A DNA stretch of 64,000 bases from an uncultured Bacteroidota bacterium (GTDB lineage: Bacteria; Bacteroidota; Bacteroidia; AKYH767-A; OLB10). The notes under the pieces were generated by a model. The model searched no databases, was not told the DNA's origin, and worked only from the letters and a program-made list of their open reading frames with translations. The stretch is taken from positions 1 to 64,000 of the forward strand of contig CAINEC010000067.1 of NCBI GenBank assembly GCA_903847585.1, given 5' to 3'. The position numbers were made by a program, and so were the translations under genes. Shown piece by piece: positions 1 through 9,992 of this stretch (position 1 is its first letter; each line of letters opens with the position of its first letter).

Positions 1-410
1 GAAAAAAATATTTTCGCATGAGAAGCATGCAAGTTTACTTGCAAATGCTGATCAGGTGAAAATGATAAGTGCGAAGCACTGCAAGTGAATTAAGCTTCTC
101 CACCTTAACGAGAAGTGCAAAGCAAATCTCGCCGTCTCCGCCAAATAAGCATAAGCAAGTTTTCTATTTTTTTGACAGGTATCGCCAAATTTATTTGAGC
201 GATTATATGGAGAAAAAAAATAAATGTGCAAAGCGCATTTTATGCTTATTTGAAGCATCCCCCATCACGAGATGTGCCAAGCAAATCTCGCTGTCTCCGC
301 TAATTCACTTGCATTTTTGAAAAAATATTTTCGCTTGAGAAGCATGCGAGTTTACTTGTAAATGCTGAACGGGTGAAAATGATTAGTGCGAAGGACTGCA
401 ATTAATTTGA
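1..410. repeat. Hairpin-rich duplicated repeat cluster, non-coding
   Basis: Two copies of an approximately 90 bp unit lie at 1-90 and 319-408 in the same orientation, at roughly 85-90% identity by eye. A second unit, CGAGA-12 nt-TCTCG followed by C(C/T)GTCTCCGC, occurs at about 108-141 and 267-300. Inside the 90 bp unit, AGCAT-GCAAGT-TT-ACTTGC-AA-ATGCT can fold into a hairpin. Copy two changes the stem to GCGAGT/ACTTGT, which still pairs through G-U wobbles. Inverted 12-13 bp pairs (80-91 with 301-312; 142-154 with 239-251) frame the middle. Short open frames here have no coding character. The stretch to 420 holds no gene. The cluster may continue to the left of the window. Confidence 0.75.
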
Positions 411-420
411 AAATTGGCTT

Positions 421-449
421 TTGTTCAATAAAGGTATTTTATACTTTTG
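421..449 (+). promoter_or_regulatory. Bacteroidota-type promoter for the PAP2-like gene
   Basis: TACTTTTG at 442-449 matches the -7 consensus TAnnTTTG. TTG at 421-423 is a candidate -33 element, 18 nt upstream. The start codon follows 22 nt after the -7 element. This is the clearest two-part promoter in the window. Confidence 0.7.
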
Positions 450-471
450 ATTCACTTAGTAATCCATCTGA

Positions 472-1419
472 ATGAAATCAATTTTACTTTCACTGCTTAT
501 ATTATTTTCTACTGTTTTTTGCTTTGCATCTGAACCTACAGATTCTACAAAGCAGCATGTTCCATATAAAGAATGGGAAACCCAATACCATTTGAAAAAC
601 GGAATGACATTAACGTATAATCAACCAAAATTATTTGACTTTGCAACTAAAGTTCCTAAAGACCTTTGGGGCTTTTGTAAGTATTCATTCAATAAAAAAA
701 GTTTGCCAGGGCTTTTCACAATTGCTTTAACATCTGCTATTTTAATTAATAATGATCAGGCTATCACCAATGAGACACAACGATTTTGTGATCGTATAAA
801 TCTATCGAGAAGCAGCTCATACAATAATGTTTTTGCACCGAAGCTTCAAGGACAAAGTGTAAATATTATCAGTATACCGCAAAATCTAAACACTGTATTT
901 TATACTCTTGGACAAGGTTATCCTGCATTATTACTTGGAGGCGGTATTTTTTATTATGGAATTCGTCACCATGATATAAGAGCCGTTAGCACTGCTTCCC
1001 AATTGACAGAATCATTTATTGCCATGGGCATTGCTACGCAAGTAGTAAAGCGAATAACAGGAAGACAAACTCCAATACGTTCAACGCAACCTGGAGGTAA
1101 ATGGACGCCCTTCCCGCCTTTTATGGATTATCAAAAAAACACTCCCTCTTATGATGCATTTCCATCTGGGCATTTAGCAACAGTAATTTGTGCAGTAACT
1201 GTTTTATCAGAAAACTATCCTGAGAAAAAATGGATTAAACCTGTTGGATATGCAATTGGTGGATTAGTAGCATTTTCTATGCTCAACAACGGAGTGCATT
1301 GGGCAGGAGATTATCCGCTCGCATTTGGGATAGGCTATGGATTTGGGAAAGTGGTGGCTGCATCTTCAAGAAAAATAGAAGGAAGAAAAATGAGAAAATC
1401 ATTTATCTTCTCTCACTAA
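472..1419 (+). CDS. PAP2-superfamily membrane protein with altered motifs
   Basis: A 315-residue protein with a signal peptide (residues 1-19), hydrophobic segments around 80-95, 140-165, 180-192 and 255-290, and the PAP2 phosphatase core. The family removes phosphate from lipid phosphates such as phosphatidate or undecaprenyl diphosphate on the periplasmic face. PSGH lies at 231-234 and HWAGD at 276-280, so both catalytic histidines are present. However, the motif-1 arginine (K-x6-R-P) is threonine at 200, and the motif-3 arginine (SR-x5-H) is methionine at 270. The fold assignment is secure, but activity is uncertain. The gene is monocistronic with its own promoter, and its stop overlaps the convergent regulator gene by 4 nt. 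ATG 472 fits both the signal peptide and the promoter. Confidence 0.85.
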   Translation: MKSILLSLLILFSTVFCFASEPTDSTKQHVPYKEWETQYHLKNGMTLTYNQPKLFDFATKVPKDLWGFCKYSFNKKSLPGLFTIALTSAILINNDQAITNETQRFCDRINLSRSSSYNNVFAPKLQGQSVNIISIPQNLNTVFYTLGQGYPALLLGGGIFYYGIRHHDIRAVSTASQLTESFIAMGIATQVVKRITGRQTPIRSTQPGGKWTPFPPFMDYQKNTPSYDAFPSGHLATVICAVTVLSENYPEKKWIKPVGYAIGGLVAFSMLNNGVHWAGDYPLAFGIGYGFGKVVAASSRKIEGRKMRKSFIFSH

Positions 1420-2138
1420 TTTACATTCACTTTATTAGCTAAGATTTTATCAAATCTAACCATCAACTCAGGATCATTTTTAATTCCTTTTTCTATCGCC
1501 CATAAAACTAATTCGAGTGAGGTCTGACAGCCAATGATTTTATAAATCTCTGAACGATGAACGCTCGTTGTTCTATCCGATAAATATAAAATTTCAGCAA
1601 TGCTTTTATTTTTAAATCCGTTAGCCATTAAAAAAACAATCTCAATATAATTTTTGTGGTAAAGTAGTTTTTGATAAACATCATCTCCTTTCAGCGACTT
1701 AAACATTTTAATGCGTGCATGTACAAGCTCATTGTTTTGTCGTGAATAATATCGTTCACCATTAAGTACTTTATTAATTGCTCTTGCGAGCTCCATCTGA
1801 TTAACGGATTTATCAAGATAACCATCAACACCTAAATTGTAAACTTTTAAAATATGGTCTTCATCTTTGTGATGCGTTAATACGATTATTTTAATATCAG
1901 GATAATGTTGTTTGATTCCTTTGATTAATTCGATTCCATTCTGTGGAGATAAATCAATCTCTGTAATTACAATATCAATATTAACTTTTGAAAGCTTCTC
2001 GCACGACTCTACAAAATCTGAAGCATAATGTACTACTACACTTTCCCAAATATCCTTGATTGCAGATGCCACTCCACGTCGATAAAATGGATGATCATCG
2101 ACCAGCAAAATTGAAAATGTAGAAATCTCAATAGGCAT
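1416..2138 (-). CDS. NarL/FixJ-type response regulator, Glu at the phospho-site
   Basis: A 240-residue protein with an N-terminal receiver domain (about 8-128) and a C-terminal LuxR-type helix-turn-helix (about 165-225). The acidic pair D14-D15, the T-loop region (VLTHH) and the conserved lysine (LDKSV) are present. At the phosphoacceptor position, nine residues before the final Gly of the loop ending in QNG, there is E60 instead of Asp. D62 lies two residues further on and does not align with the acceptor site. Glutamate can mimic phospho-aspartate, so this regulator may be constitutively active or phosphorylation-independent; that is inference. No partner kinase is adjacent. It probably regulates transcription, with unknown targets. 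Confidence 0.85.
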   Translation of the reverse strand: MPIEISTFSILLVDDHPFYRRGVASAIKDIWESVVVHYASDFVESCEKLSKVNIDIVITEIDLSPQNGIELIKGIKQHYPDIKIIVLTHHKDEDHILKVYNLGVDGYLDKSVNQMELARAINKVLNGERYYSRQNNELVHARIKMFKSLKGDDVYQKLLYHKNYIEIVFLMANGFKNKSIAEILYLSDRTTSVHRSEIYKIIGCQTSLELVLWAIEKGIKNDPELMVRFDKILANKVNVN

Positions 2139-2290
2139 TTAGGCAATTTACAATTTATTATTTGAATATAAATACATTTTATAAATTATATCCGACCAAC
2201 TATAAAAATTTTTAACAATGACCAATTAGTTTATTTAAGAGGTAAAATAAATTGTTTAACTGTACATTCATTGTTAATAATGAAGCTTTT

Positions 2291-2329
2291 ATCAAAAACA
2301 AGAGAGGCTCGGATAATCCGAGCCTCTCT
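2291..2329 (-). terminator. Intrinsic terminator after gcvH
   Basis: A perfect 13 bp stem (AGAGAGGCTCGGA with its complement) and a TAA loop lie at 2301-2329. On the minus strand the stem is followed by TGTTTTTG. This ends the sprA-gcvH transcript. Confidence 0.85.
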
Positions 2330-2346
2330 TAAAAAGTACTTTATAA

Positions 2347-2727
2347 TTACGCGCCGATTAAAGCACCGTAAGCAGCAGCATCTAACAAATCATTTAGTTG
2401 AGAAGCATCAGCAATTTTCACTTTTACCATCCAACCATCGCCATAAGGATCAGAATTTACTAATTCAGGATTGCCTTCTAATGCATCATTCAGTTCTAAA
2501 ACTTCACCTGTCAAAGGCATGAACAAATCAGAAACAGTTTTAACTGCTTCTACAGTTCCGAAGACAGCCTCTTGATCTACAGACTCACCTACTGTTTCAA
2601 TTTCTACATAAACGATGTCGCCCAATTCGCTTTGAGCAAAATCTGTAATTCCGATAGTAGCGATATCGCCATCAACGCGAACCCACTCATGATCTTTTGT
2701 GTACTTTAATTCTGAAGGAATATTCAT
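2347..2727 (-). CDS. gcvH: Glycine cleavage system H protein
   Basis: This 126-residue protein is the lipoyl carrier that shuttles the aminomethyl group between the P, T and L proteins of the cytoplasmic glycine cleavage complex. The lipoylation site is K63 in VEAVKTVSD, set in the usual H-protein beta-hairpin. The N-terminal KYTKDHEWV and the C-terminal GDGWMVKVK are family signatures. Length is normal. The gene starts 29 nt after the sprA stop on the same strand and ends at a strong terminator, so it is probably the last gene of that transcript. Its lipoyl group would come from LipB (47547-48305, same window) acting with LipA, which is not present here. Confidence 0.97.
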   Translation of the reverse strand: MNIPSELKYTKDHEWVRVDGDIATIGITDFAQSELGDIVYVEIETVGESVDQEAVFGTVEAVKTVSDLFMPLTGEVLELNDALEGNPELVNSDPYGDGWMVKVKIADASQLNDLLDAAAYGALIGA

Positions 2728-2756
2728 AATGGTTTAATTTTTTACAAATTTAATTT

Positions 2757-5700
2757 TTATTGTGATAATGAGAAACGAATTTCGATTCCTGTATTAATAT
2801 TTGATGTTGGATAAGATGTTGAGATAACTGGAGTATTAATGGTTTGCTCGTAGAAGAATCGCATATTTAATTTATCACTAACAGCATAATCGGCAGCAGC
2901 TTTAATAGAATATACATTTAATCCAGCTGTTGGCTGATTAACACCTTCTAACAATCGACGGATAATCGTTGAATTTCTTCTTGCGCTAAAATCAGCAGTT
3001 AAATTAAGTCCATTACCAGAAACTTTCTTCGATAAATTAAAAGGCAATTTGAATTTAGGCAAGCGGTATCCGAAACCTAAAGTGATTTCATTTCCTTTTA
3101 CTTCTGTAACCTGCACACCTGCATACGTCAATGACACGTTTCTGTCGCGCTTAAATTCAGCTCTTGTTTGAATATTATTTTTCCAGGTAACATCAACGCC
3201 AATTAGTGGAGCAAATTGTTCTACTAAAGAAACCTGACCGAATTCACGAGATGGAATAAAGTTGCCACTAATATCTTTTGCAGTTTGATATTTACCATCA
3301 ACATAATTTAAGTTTCTATTATAACTATTAACATTGAATGTCGAACGATAACTATGCGTTAAACTAACATTGTTAAACACCTTTTTGAATAAAGGCAATT
3401 TACCTAATCCATCATATGTTACACGCCAGTTAGGCAATGGAATTTTAGAAAATGGACTTAGTTTAACATCGTTTGGAGATTTGCCTGTGTAAGCTGAAAT
3501 AAAGGCCAACGTTAATACTTCTTGTTGTGTTCCACTATATCCGTCGTTGTAAATAATTCCGAATGTATCCGGTGCTGCAAAGCCAATTGAATTAGGATTT
3601 AACCCTGCTAATCGCTCAGAAATTATTTTACGATTTTTTGAAAACTCTTCAAAGACCGCATTTGAGTAAGTAGTTGGATCATCCTTTACAAATGCAGTAT
3701 TAATTGAAATAGTTGAAATACTAAAGTTTCCTGTTTCCGTCACACTTTGCGAATCAAATCGAGAACCATTCCAACGGAAAAACTCAGAATTATTGCGAGT
3801 ATACTGACGAGTAGCATTCAACTCAATTTTAAATCCATCAAATGGTTCTATCGAACTTCTTCCTGTAAAATTCTCATTGTAATTACGAGCAAACGAATTA
3901 TTCAAACTAGTATCAGTTGTAATCCAATTTCCATTTACCGCCTGCGGACGAATATCTTGTTGCGAACCGAATGCAAATCCGAATCCAGGTGAATTACGAT
4001 CTAAATCCTGACCTAACAATTGCGCATAATTAGAATATCCCGGTAATACAGTACCGTTAGTCTCGCTATAAGTAAACCCAACAGAACGAACACCCATAAT
4101 CATTTTACCTATAAAACGAACACCATCAGGAATAGCCTTAGGCTGTTTTACTTTAGGAGCTTTCATTCCAGGTATTGTATCCTTTGGATTTTTAGGTGGC
4201 TCGTTTTTAACACCCGGCTTCTTAGGAGGTTTAGGTGAATTAATTTTCTTTAAGAATGGAACTTTATTGTAAAGTGTAGTCAATACAAAATTTCCATTCA
4301 CCTGTTTGGTATTTGAATTTTGAATGGTATTTCCTGTTCGGGTATCAACACCAAATGCACCGGTTGTTGCATTCTGAACAAATTGCCCAGACTGCCAGCT
4401 ATAATTAAATCCGTATTTAACATTTACAGAAACCCAATCAGTAAGAGGGAATTTATTCAAAGGAACCTGATAAGAAACATTACCTGCTTGTGTGTATTGT
4501 TTATTTCTACCCAAGAAGAAATTCTTTCCGAAAATATTACTCTTGATGGAGTCTTTATCTTCTTGCGAGTCGATACGTCCTTCAGGCTCATCAATTACAC
4601 CATAATTGTTTGCATTAAAATCAAGTTTAATTGACTTCGTGATATCATACTTGAAATCGTACACACGACGCATGTCGAAATTTTTATTGAAGAAAGTATC
4701 ACGTACAATATCTGCATAGCCAGTATTATTACGATATAACTTTTCGCCGTATACACGCTGAACATCCATACGGAAATTCATACTCGTTGGAACAAGATTT
4801 ATATTTAAATCTTTTATGAGCTTTAAATATTTCGAATTTAAAAAAGTTACTTTCGAGAATGGAGTAATATACTTAGGTGTTGTATTATAATTATATCCAA
4901 TCGCACCTTTATGCGTTTTGATAATATCATACTCTATGTTGATATCGCGATGAAATACTTCATCATAGCCATAGGTGAAATTGAAGTTTTCAATATCATA
5001 CACTTTAGCTTTTGCACTACCACTTCTATTCTTCTTTACGTTGGTAAAGTTGATTCCTTTCGTTCGCGTATAATCTTGTGAACGCTTTTTAAATTCTTTT
5101 TTCTCAGCAGCAGTTTGGTTGTTCTCTAAAGCATCTGCAAAAGGAACGTCTTGATCTAATGGATCAAACTGCGGATTATTTACAACAGTACCATAGTTGA
5201 CATACATCGGAATATCGAGGTTTGCTTTCTCAGGTAAGAATTTACCAAGATACAATGTAGATGTAGCGTTGAAAGATGTCTCCGCACTTCTACGACGCTC
5301 ACTTACCTTCTGCTCCAATGTTCCAAATCCTACCGACTTATGAGTTCCTGTTAAAGCTACATTACCAATATCAGCAAGCTTTGCGGTTACACGCCCTGTA
5401 GCAGCCCATCCCCCTTTGCGATCAAAATCCGTTAAACGTAATTCATTCACCCATATCTCTGCACATTTCGACGTACCATCGTCGCCGTTAGGATTTGAAG
5501 GATCACGTTTTGGATTACGAACACCAATCATAATGGTACGAACACTACTTAACGAAGGATTACCTTTAATTGATAATATGTTTTTTCCACCTTCATCTTT
5601 TTCAGAATAAAGACTTGTAATATTGATTGCTCCTCCTGAGTTATCAATTACTGTATTACGAGACAACTTTAAATTAATAAACTTGTCTAATTCGAGATCA

Positions 5701-8700
5701 ATATTATTTGCGATCGGCCAAATAGCATATTGATCAGTTGCTCCCCATGCTGTTTTCTTTAACGGCACTTCGTATTCGTAATAATTTTCTGTAAAATCAT
5801 TACCCATTCTCACAAATACCGTCAAGTCATCATCCTGCAAATCATCTGCTGCACCAAACGATTCCGCGTGGATAAACATTTTTATTCGCTTATAAGCACG
5901 TAAATCAAGACCTAAGTTTTTAAATGCAGCGCGAGCGTCCCCATCTTCCAAATCACAAACTCTTAATGAAAGCGACTGCTCATTCAATCGTTGAAGAGTT
6001 GTTGAACCTATATTAGTTTCACGCTGAATATCCGGAGGTAAAACATATGGAATTGGTGTTCTAGCGCCATTCTCTTCAATACTTACTGAAGAAATGTCAA
6101 ACGATCCTAAATTCGGATCCCCTGGAATCACTTCACCTGCAGTGTGCATATCGTATGCGTATTTACGCCATTCTCCACGTAGAAATTCAAGCTTAGCAAA
6201 GCGAAGTGTCATCGGCTCATTGAAGCCCGTCATAAATGTTCTTATGAAACTGATTGTATTGAAGTCTTCAATATCGCCATACTTTGTTACATTGGGATTA
6301 GCTCCTTGAACATCACGAATAGGAATCTTAAATTGATACCAAGTAATATCCGCATTAGTTGAATTAGGTAAAGAAACATTACGAGTAATCTTATCTACAA
6401 TAAAATTCTTTCCTACTTCCATTTCACCAGGACGAAGAGAAACACGATATTCATAAAACTGCTCTGAACCTTCCTGATTAAAATCTTTATTTACGTCCTC
6501 CACATCTGGAATTGTAGTAGCAGAGGTAGAATAAGATTCTGTTGTTTGATTATCTGTAGGCGAGTTTCCGTCGGGATGACTATACTCTTTATATCGATCG
6601 AGGATACTTTTTTGTGCATTGTCATAATCCGTTCCACGATAGTAATGATAGTTATCTGACGAAGGATCTGATGATGCCTGCTGATATGCAGTTGGCGAAA
6701 CATTCGTACTTAACGCACTTAGATAATCTTGGAAAATAATCGACTCTTGACCATTACGTACACCATCTAAACCAACGTCTTGATATTGTCGCGAATCAGG
6801 ATTATTATCGAACGCATAAATAATCGGTGGTTGTGTTTTAGGTGTGAAACCCCATACAGTTTTATTCGCAGTGGATGTATCACCTGTTGAAGATAAACCG
6901 TTTTCGTACTCGAGTTTACCATCTTTCAAAATATCCTCGCTTACATTTCCAAGATTAAAATATAAATCACCACCCGTTGTATTTTGGCTGTTGGAATTAA
7001 AAGGATCCATCATCCAGAACTGAATAAATTCAATATTAGCTGCGTTAAAGTCGGTAGACTCGATACGACGCATAATTCCTCCCCAACGTGTAGCAGGATC
7101 TAATAATTTACCATCGGCATCTACTCCAGAAGAATAAGATGACGGTAATACGTCGTAGTTATAAGGTCCTCTTTCATCAGGATAGAAGGACATATTCATC
7201 ACCGGAAGAATTACGGTTTGGCCTTGAGGCGCCTCTTTGTTAGGGAAAATCTCTTTTTCTGGAATCTGACGAACAAGGTGATTAGAGATATCGTTATTGT
7301 TGATGTGAGCTGGCGTTACACCACTTTGATTTCTGTAGAATAATGGATCGATGATATACCAAGAAAACTTACCTCTATTAAATCCATAAGCTGTAGTAAC
7401 GGAATCAAGCCTTGCTTCTGCAAAACGACTTTGCGGCGTTGAAGATAACGTCCATGCACCTACGTTCGTCTTTAAATCGATAGTTGTTTGACTACCTTCA
7501 AAATCATCAATGTAAGCTGTACCATTCTTGCCAATTGCTTTACTATTACCTGGAATCAAATCAGCGAATTCACCACTAACCGTAATTTGCGAAGGTGTTT
7601 TTGTAGAAATACCTGGTAATTTATCAATCACCTTCGTTAACCATCTCGACTCACGCTTCCATGTTCCATCAACTCCCCAGATTGTATTTGCAATTGGCTC
7701 ATCACCAAAATTTACTTTCTGTGTAATTGGTCGCTCATTTAAACGCATGATAGTACCACCAACTACTAAATCTTTATTCACGACATAATCGAAACGAGAT
7801 CCAAATAACGTCTTCGACTGAATACTGAAGAGTGAATTACTCTCAAGAGAAATATTAATTGCCTGACCAGAATTTAAAATACTCTGATTAATGATTTTCA
7901 CACGACCTAAGTTATAGTCGACTGTATAGTCAATATTTTCTGTTAATGGTATTCCTCCAGCAGTAACCTTTACTGATCCTTCTGGAATATTTAATTGGTT
8001 CAAAGGAATATCAGAACCAAACTTACTCGAGTAACTTCCTTTTAAGCTGTATTTATTTTTCTCCGGAAATTGTAATGCAACAACCTTAGTGGAATCATAC
8101 AACACATCGTAGGCATATACGTCGGCGTTAGTCTGACTCACAAACTGACTTCTCAAATAGGAACCAAATGGTTCACGTACCGGGAAAATAATTCGTCCGC
8201 TATTACTGTTTATTGTTACCCCTTCAATAAAATCGTATTCGCCATCAGGACGAGGGTCATTATTGACATTTAACTTATCAAGATTAAACAAACGATTTAA
8301 CGCTTTCGCATACACGTTAGGTTCAGATGGCGTGACTGGAATATAATTTAAACGGTTACCAATTGTATCCACATAAAACAATACGTTCAGTTTAAAATCT
8401 TTTTTATCGATTTGAAATCCACCTAACGCATAAACGTTCTTCATCATCAAATCCCACAAAGGAAGCTTCGTATTTGTGATACGCGCTTTTAATAATTTCA
8501 ACATTAAAACTTTTGGAGGCTCAACTCCTGATGTAGTCAATTCTCCAACACGATACACTTGACCACCTACTGTATACTCATAAGCAACAGCCAATACTTC
8601 ATTTGTATTCAATGCCTGGTTAACAGAGATGTATCCTAAACGCGCATTGTATGTATACTCATTGGTATTTAACTTACGTGCATTCTGTACAACTTCATAA

Positions 8701-9992
8701 TCTCGTGATGCCGACAAATACGGGATAGAAGCCATCGTATTCTGCACCGAATTGATATCACGAATAGAAGGATAATTATTTAAAACATCTTGATATAACG
8801 TATTTGAGAGCGTATCTGAAGGATACGTGTTCCCTGAGCCTGGTATAGCAGGATTATAAGGAGCACTTTCAGCTAAATCAGAAAAACCAACTATCGTTCG
8901 CGTATTATCCGTTGAGTTATTTTTATTGGTCACCCAAACTTCTAAGCGAGTAATATTTACTGTTGAATTGATGAATGGCAGATCTTTTAAAGCATTATCA
9001 TAATTATCCTTAAAGTAATTTGCTAAGAAATAATGTTTGTTGGCTTCGTATTGATCAGCAGAAATATCAAAGTTTGTAGTTGTTGCTCCACCTTTTACTT
9101 CAATATTAGAAGACTTACCTTTTTGCTGAGTTAGGATAGACGTTACCGTTAGTTTACCAAATTTCAGCTGCGTTTTTAATCCGAATAAACTCTGGCTTCC
9201 CTGAATCAACTGCGTATTCAAAGGAAGGCTAACATTACCAGCTTCTAACTTCTGAATGATTTCATCTTCATAGCCGGTATACTCTAATTTGATTTGATTT
9301 TCAAAATCGAAACTTGCTTCTGTATTATAGTTGGTCGTAATTTTTAATTTCTCTCCGATATTACCAATTACATTCATTTGAATACGCTCTTTGAAATCGA
9401 AAGTGGTATTTCTTCTTTGACGTTCTGGTAAAGTTGGGTTATCGTAACGACTGATGTTAAGTCCGAAGCTTAAAGCAGCAGAACCTTGCGGGCGAATATC
9501 AATTGTATTTCCACCAAAGATTCTGTTGAAGGCTTCACCACCTACGTAAAGTCGCGGAGCAAAACCTTTTCGTTGGGTTAAGCTTTCTTCGTTTGATTTT
9601 TTCTTCCAATAATCCTGCGTACTCTTTTTGAACTGCGACTCTTTGAATTCTTCAAAAGTCATGTAACTCGGTCTTCTAAAATCAATATCTCCAATTTTCT
9701 CGAAAATATCGTATTCACGATTATCCGGATTATACTCTACTGTGGTTTTGATGTTAGAGGGATAACTTAGATATAGCGGACTTAAACTAGGCTGAGAACT
9801 GTAAGGGTCGGCATATCGATCACTAAATGGGTAACGGAGCATCACTGGAGTACCACCTGTAGTTGGGGTATCTCCTGGTAAAATGAAATAACTCTCATGA
9901 ATTTCAGCTAGTGCTGGACTATCCGATAAAAGCAGGGCAAAAACAACTAACAACCCCAGCAAAACAGAAATATAAAACCGGATATTTTTCAA
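2757..9992 (-). CDS. sprA: SprA, T9SS outer-membrane translocon / gliding protein
   Basis: A 2411-residue protein with an N-terminal hydrophobic signal (residues 5-29) and many beta-strand repeats throughout. SprA (Sov in Porphyromonas) forms the giant 36-strand outer-membrane channel that exports proteins bearing T9SS C-terminal signals. Family-typical segments are visible near the N terminus (YMTFEEF at about 110, and a PRLYVGGEAFNRIFGG stretch at about 150), and the C terminus ends in an aromatic beta-barrel strand. A proline/lysine-rich loop (KPPKKPGVKNEPPKNPKD) sits near residue 1920. The reading frame opens with TTG at 9990-9992: an in-frame TGA lies at 10005-10007, there is no ATG between, and the next in-frame ATG would delete the signal sequence. 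It would secrete the T9SS cargo encoded elsewhere in this window. Confidence 0.95.
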   Translation of the reverse strand: MKNIRFYISVLLGLLVVFALLLSDSPALAEIHESYFILPGDTPTTGGTPVMLRYPFSDRYADPYSSQPSLSPLYLSYPSNIKTTVEYNPDNREYDIFEKIGDIDFRRPSYMTFEEFKESQFKKSTQDYWKKKSNEESLTQRKGFAPRLYVGGEAFNRIFGGNTIDIRPQGSAALSFGLNISRYDNPTLPERQRRNTTFDFKERIQMNVIGNIGEKLKITTNYNTEASFDFENQIKLEYTGYEDEIIQKLEAGNVSLPLNTQLIQGSQSLFGLKTQLKFGKLTVTSILTQQKGKSSNIEVKGGATTTNFDISADQYEANKHYFLANYFKDNYDNALKDLPFINSTVNITRLEVWVTNKNNSTDNTRTIVGFSDLAESAPYNPAIPGSGNTYPSDTLSNTLYQDVLNNYPSIRDINSVQNTMASIPYLSASRDYEVVQNARKLNTNEYTYNARLGYISVNQALNTNEVLAVAYEYTVGGQVYRVGELTTSGVEPPKVLMLKLLKARITNTKLPLWDLMMKNVYALGGFQIDKKDFKLNVLFYVDTIGNRLNYIPVTPSEPNVYAKALNRLFNLDKLNVNNDPRPDGEYDFIEGVTINSNSGRIIFPVREPFGSYLRSQFVSQTNADVYAYDVLYDSTKVVALQFPEKNKYSLKGSYSSKFGSDIPLNQLNIPEGSVKVTAGGIPLTENIDYTVDYNLGRVKIINQSILNSGQAINISLESNSLFSIQSKTLFGSRFDYVVNKDLVVGGTIMRLNERPITQKVNFGDEPIANTIWGVDGTWKRESRWLTKVIDKLPGISTKTPSQITVSGEFADLIPGNSKAIGKNGTAYIDDFEGSQTTIDLKTNVGAWTLSSTPQSRFAEARLDSVTTAYGFNRGKFSWYIIDPLFYRNQSGVTPAHINNNDISNHLVRQIPEKEIFPNKEAPQGQTVILPVMNMSFYPDERGPYNYDVLPSSYSSGVDADGKLLDPATRWGGIMRRIESTDFNAANIEFIQFWMMDPFNSNSQNTTGGDLYFNLGNVSEDILKDGKLEYENGLSSTGDTSTANKTVWGFTPKTQPPIIYAFDNNPDSRQYQDVGLDGVRNGQESIIFQDYLSALSTNVSPTAYQQASSDPSSDNYHYYRGTDYDNAQKSILDRYKEYSHPDGNSPTDNQTTESYSTSATTIPDVEDVNKDFNQEGSEQFYEYRVSLRPGEMEVGKNFIVDKITRNVSLPNSTNADITWYQFKIPIRDVQGANPNVTKYGDIEDFNTISFIRTFMTGFNEPMTLRFAKLEFLRGEWRKYAYDMHTAGEVIPGDPNLGSFDISSVSIEENGARTPIPYVLPPDIQRETNIGSTTLQRLNEQSLSLRVCDLEDGDARAAFKNLGLDLRAYKRIKMFIHAESFGAADDLQDDDLTVFVRMGNDFTENYYEYEVPLKKTAWGATDQYAIWPIANNIDLELDKFINLKLSRNTVIDNSGGAINITSLYSEKDEGGKNILSIKGNPSLSSVRTIMIGVRNPKRDPSNPNGDDGTSKCAEIWVNELRLTDFDRKGGWAATGRVTAKLADIGNVALTGTHKSVGFGTLEQKVSERRRSAETSFNATSTLYLGKFLPEKANLDIPMYVNYGTVVNNPQFDPLDQDVPFADALENNQTAAEKKEFKKRSQDYTRTKGINFTNVKKNRSGSAKAKVYDIENFNFTYGYDEVFHRDINIEYDIIKTHKGAIGYNYNTTPKYITPFSKVTFLNSKYLKLIKDLNINLVPTSMNFRMDVQRVYGEKLYRNNTGYADIVRDTFFNKNFDMRRVYDFKYDITKSIKLDFNANNYGVIDEPEGRIDSQEDKDSIKSNIFGKNFFLGRNKQYTQAGNVSYQVPLNKFPLTDWVSVNVKYGFNYSWQSGQFVQNATTGAFGVDTRTGNTIQNSNTKQVNGNFVLTTLYNKVPFLKKINSPKPPKKPGVKNEPPKNPKDTIPGMKAPKVKQPKAIPDGVRFIGKMIMGVRSVGFTYSETNGTVLPGYSNYAQLLGQDLDRNSPGFGFAFGSQQDIRPQAVNGNWITTDTSLNNSFARNYNENFTGRSSIEPFDGFKIELNATRQYTRNNSEFFRWNGSRFDSQSVTETGNFSISTISINTAFVKDDPTTYSNAVFEEFSKNRKIISERLAGLNPNSIGFAAPDTFGIIYNDGYSGTQQEVLTLAFISAYTGKSPNDVKLSPFSKIPLPNWRVTYDGLGKLPLFKKVFNNVSLTHSYRSTFNVNSYNRNLNYVDGKYQTAKDISGNFIPSREFGQVSLVEQFAPLIGVDVTWKNNIQTRAEFKRDRNVSLTYAGVQVTEVKGNEITLGFGYRLPKFKLPFNLSKKVSGNGLNLTADFSARRNSTIIRRLLEGVNQPTAGLNVYSIKAAADYAVSDKLNMRFFYEQTINTPVISTSYPTSNINTGIEIRFSLSQ

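Noticed and set aside
52-320. Two short overlapping open frames (68 and 83 residues)
   Set aside because: They lie across the repeat hairpins on opposite strands, are rich in repeated words and match no protein family.
2271-2522. Plus-strand frame over the gcvH terminator
   Set aside because: It runs through the terminator hairpin and antisense to gcvH, which is certain.
3747-9000. Several antisense frames inside sprA
   Set aside because: They are shadows of the long sprA reading frame, lacking signal or family features.
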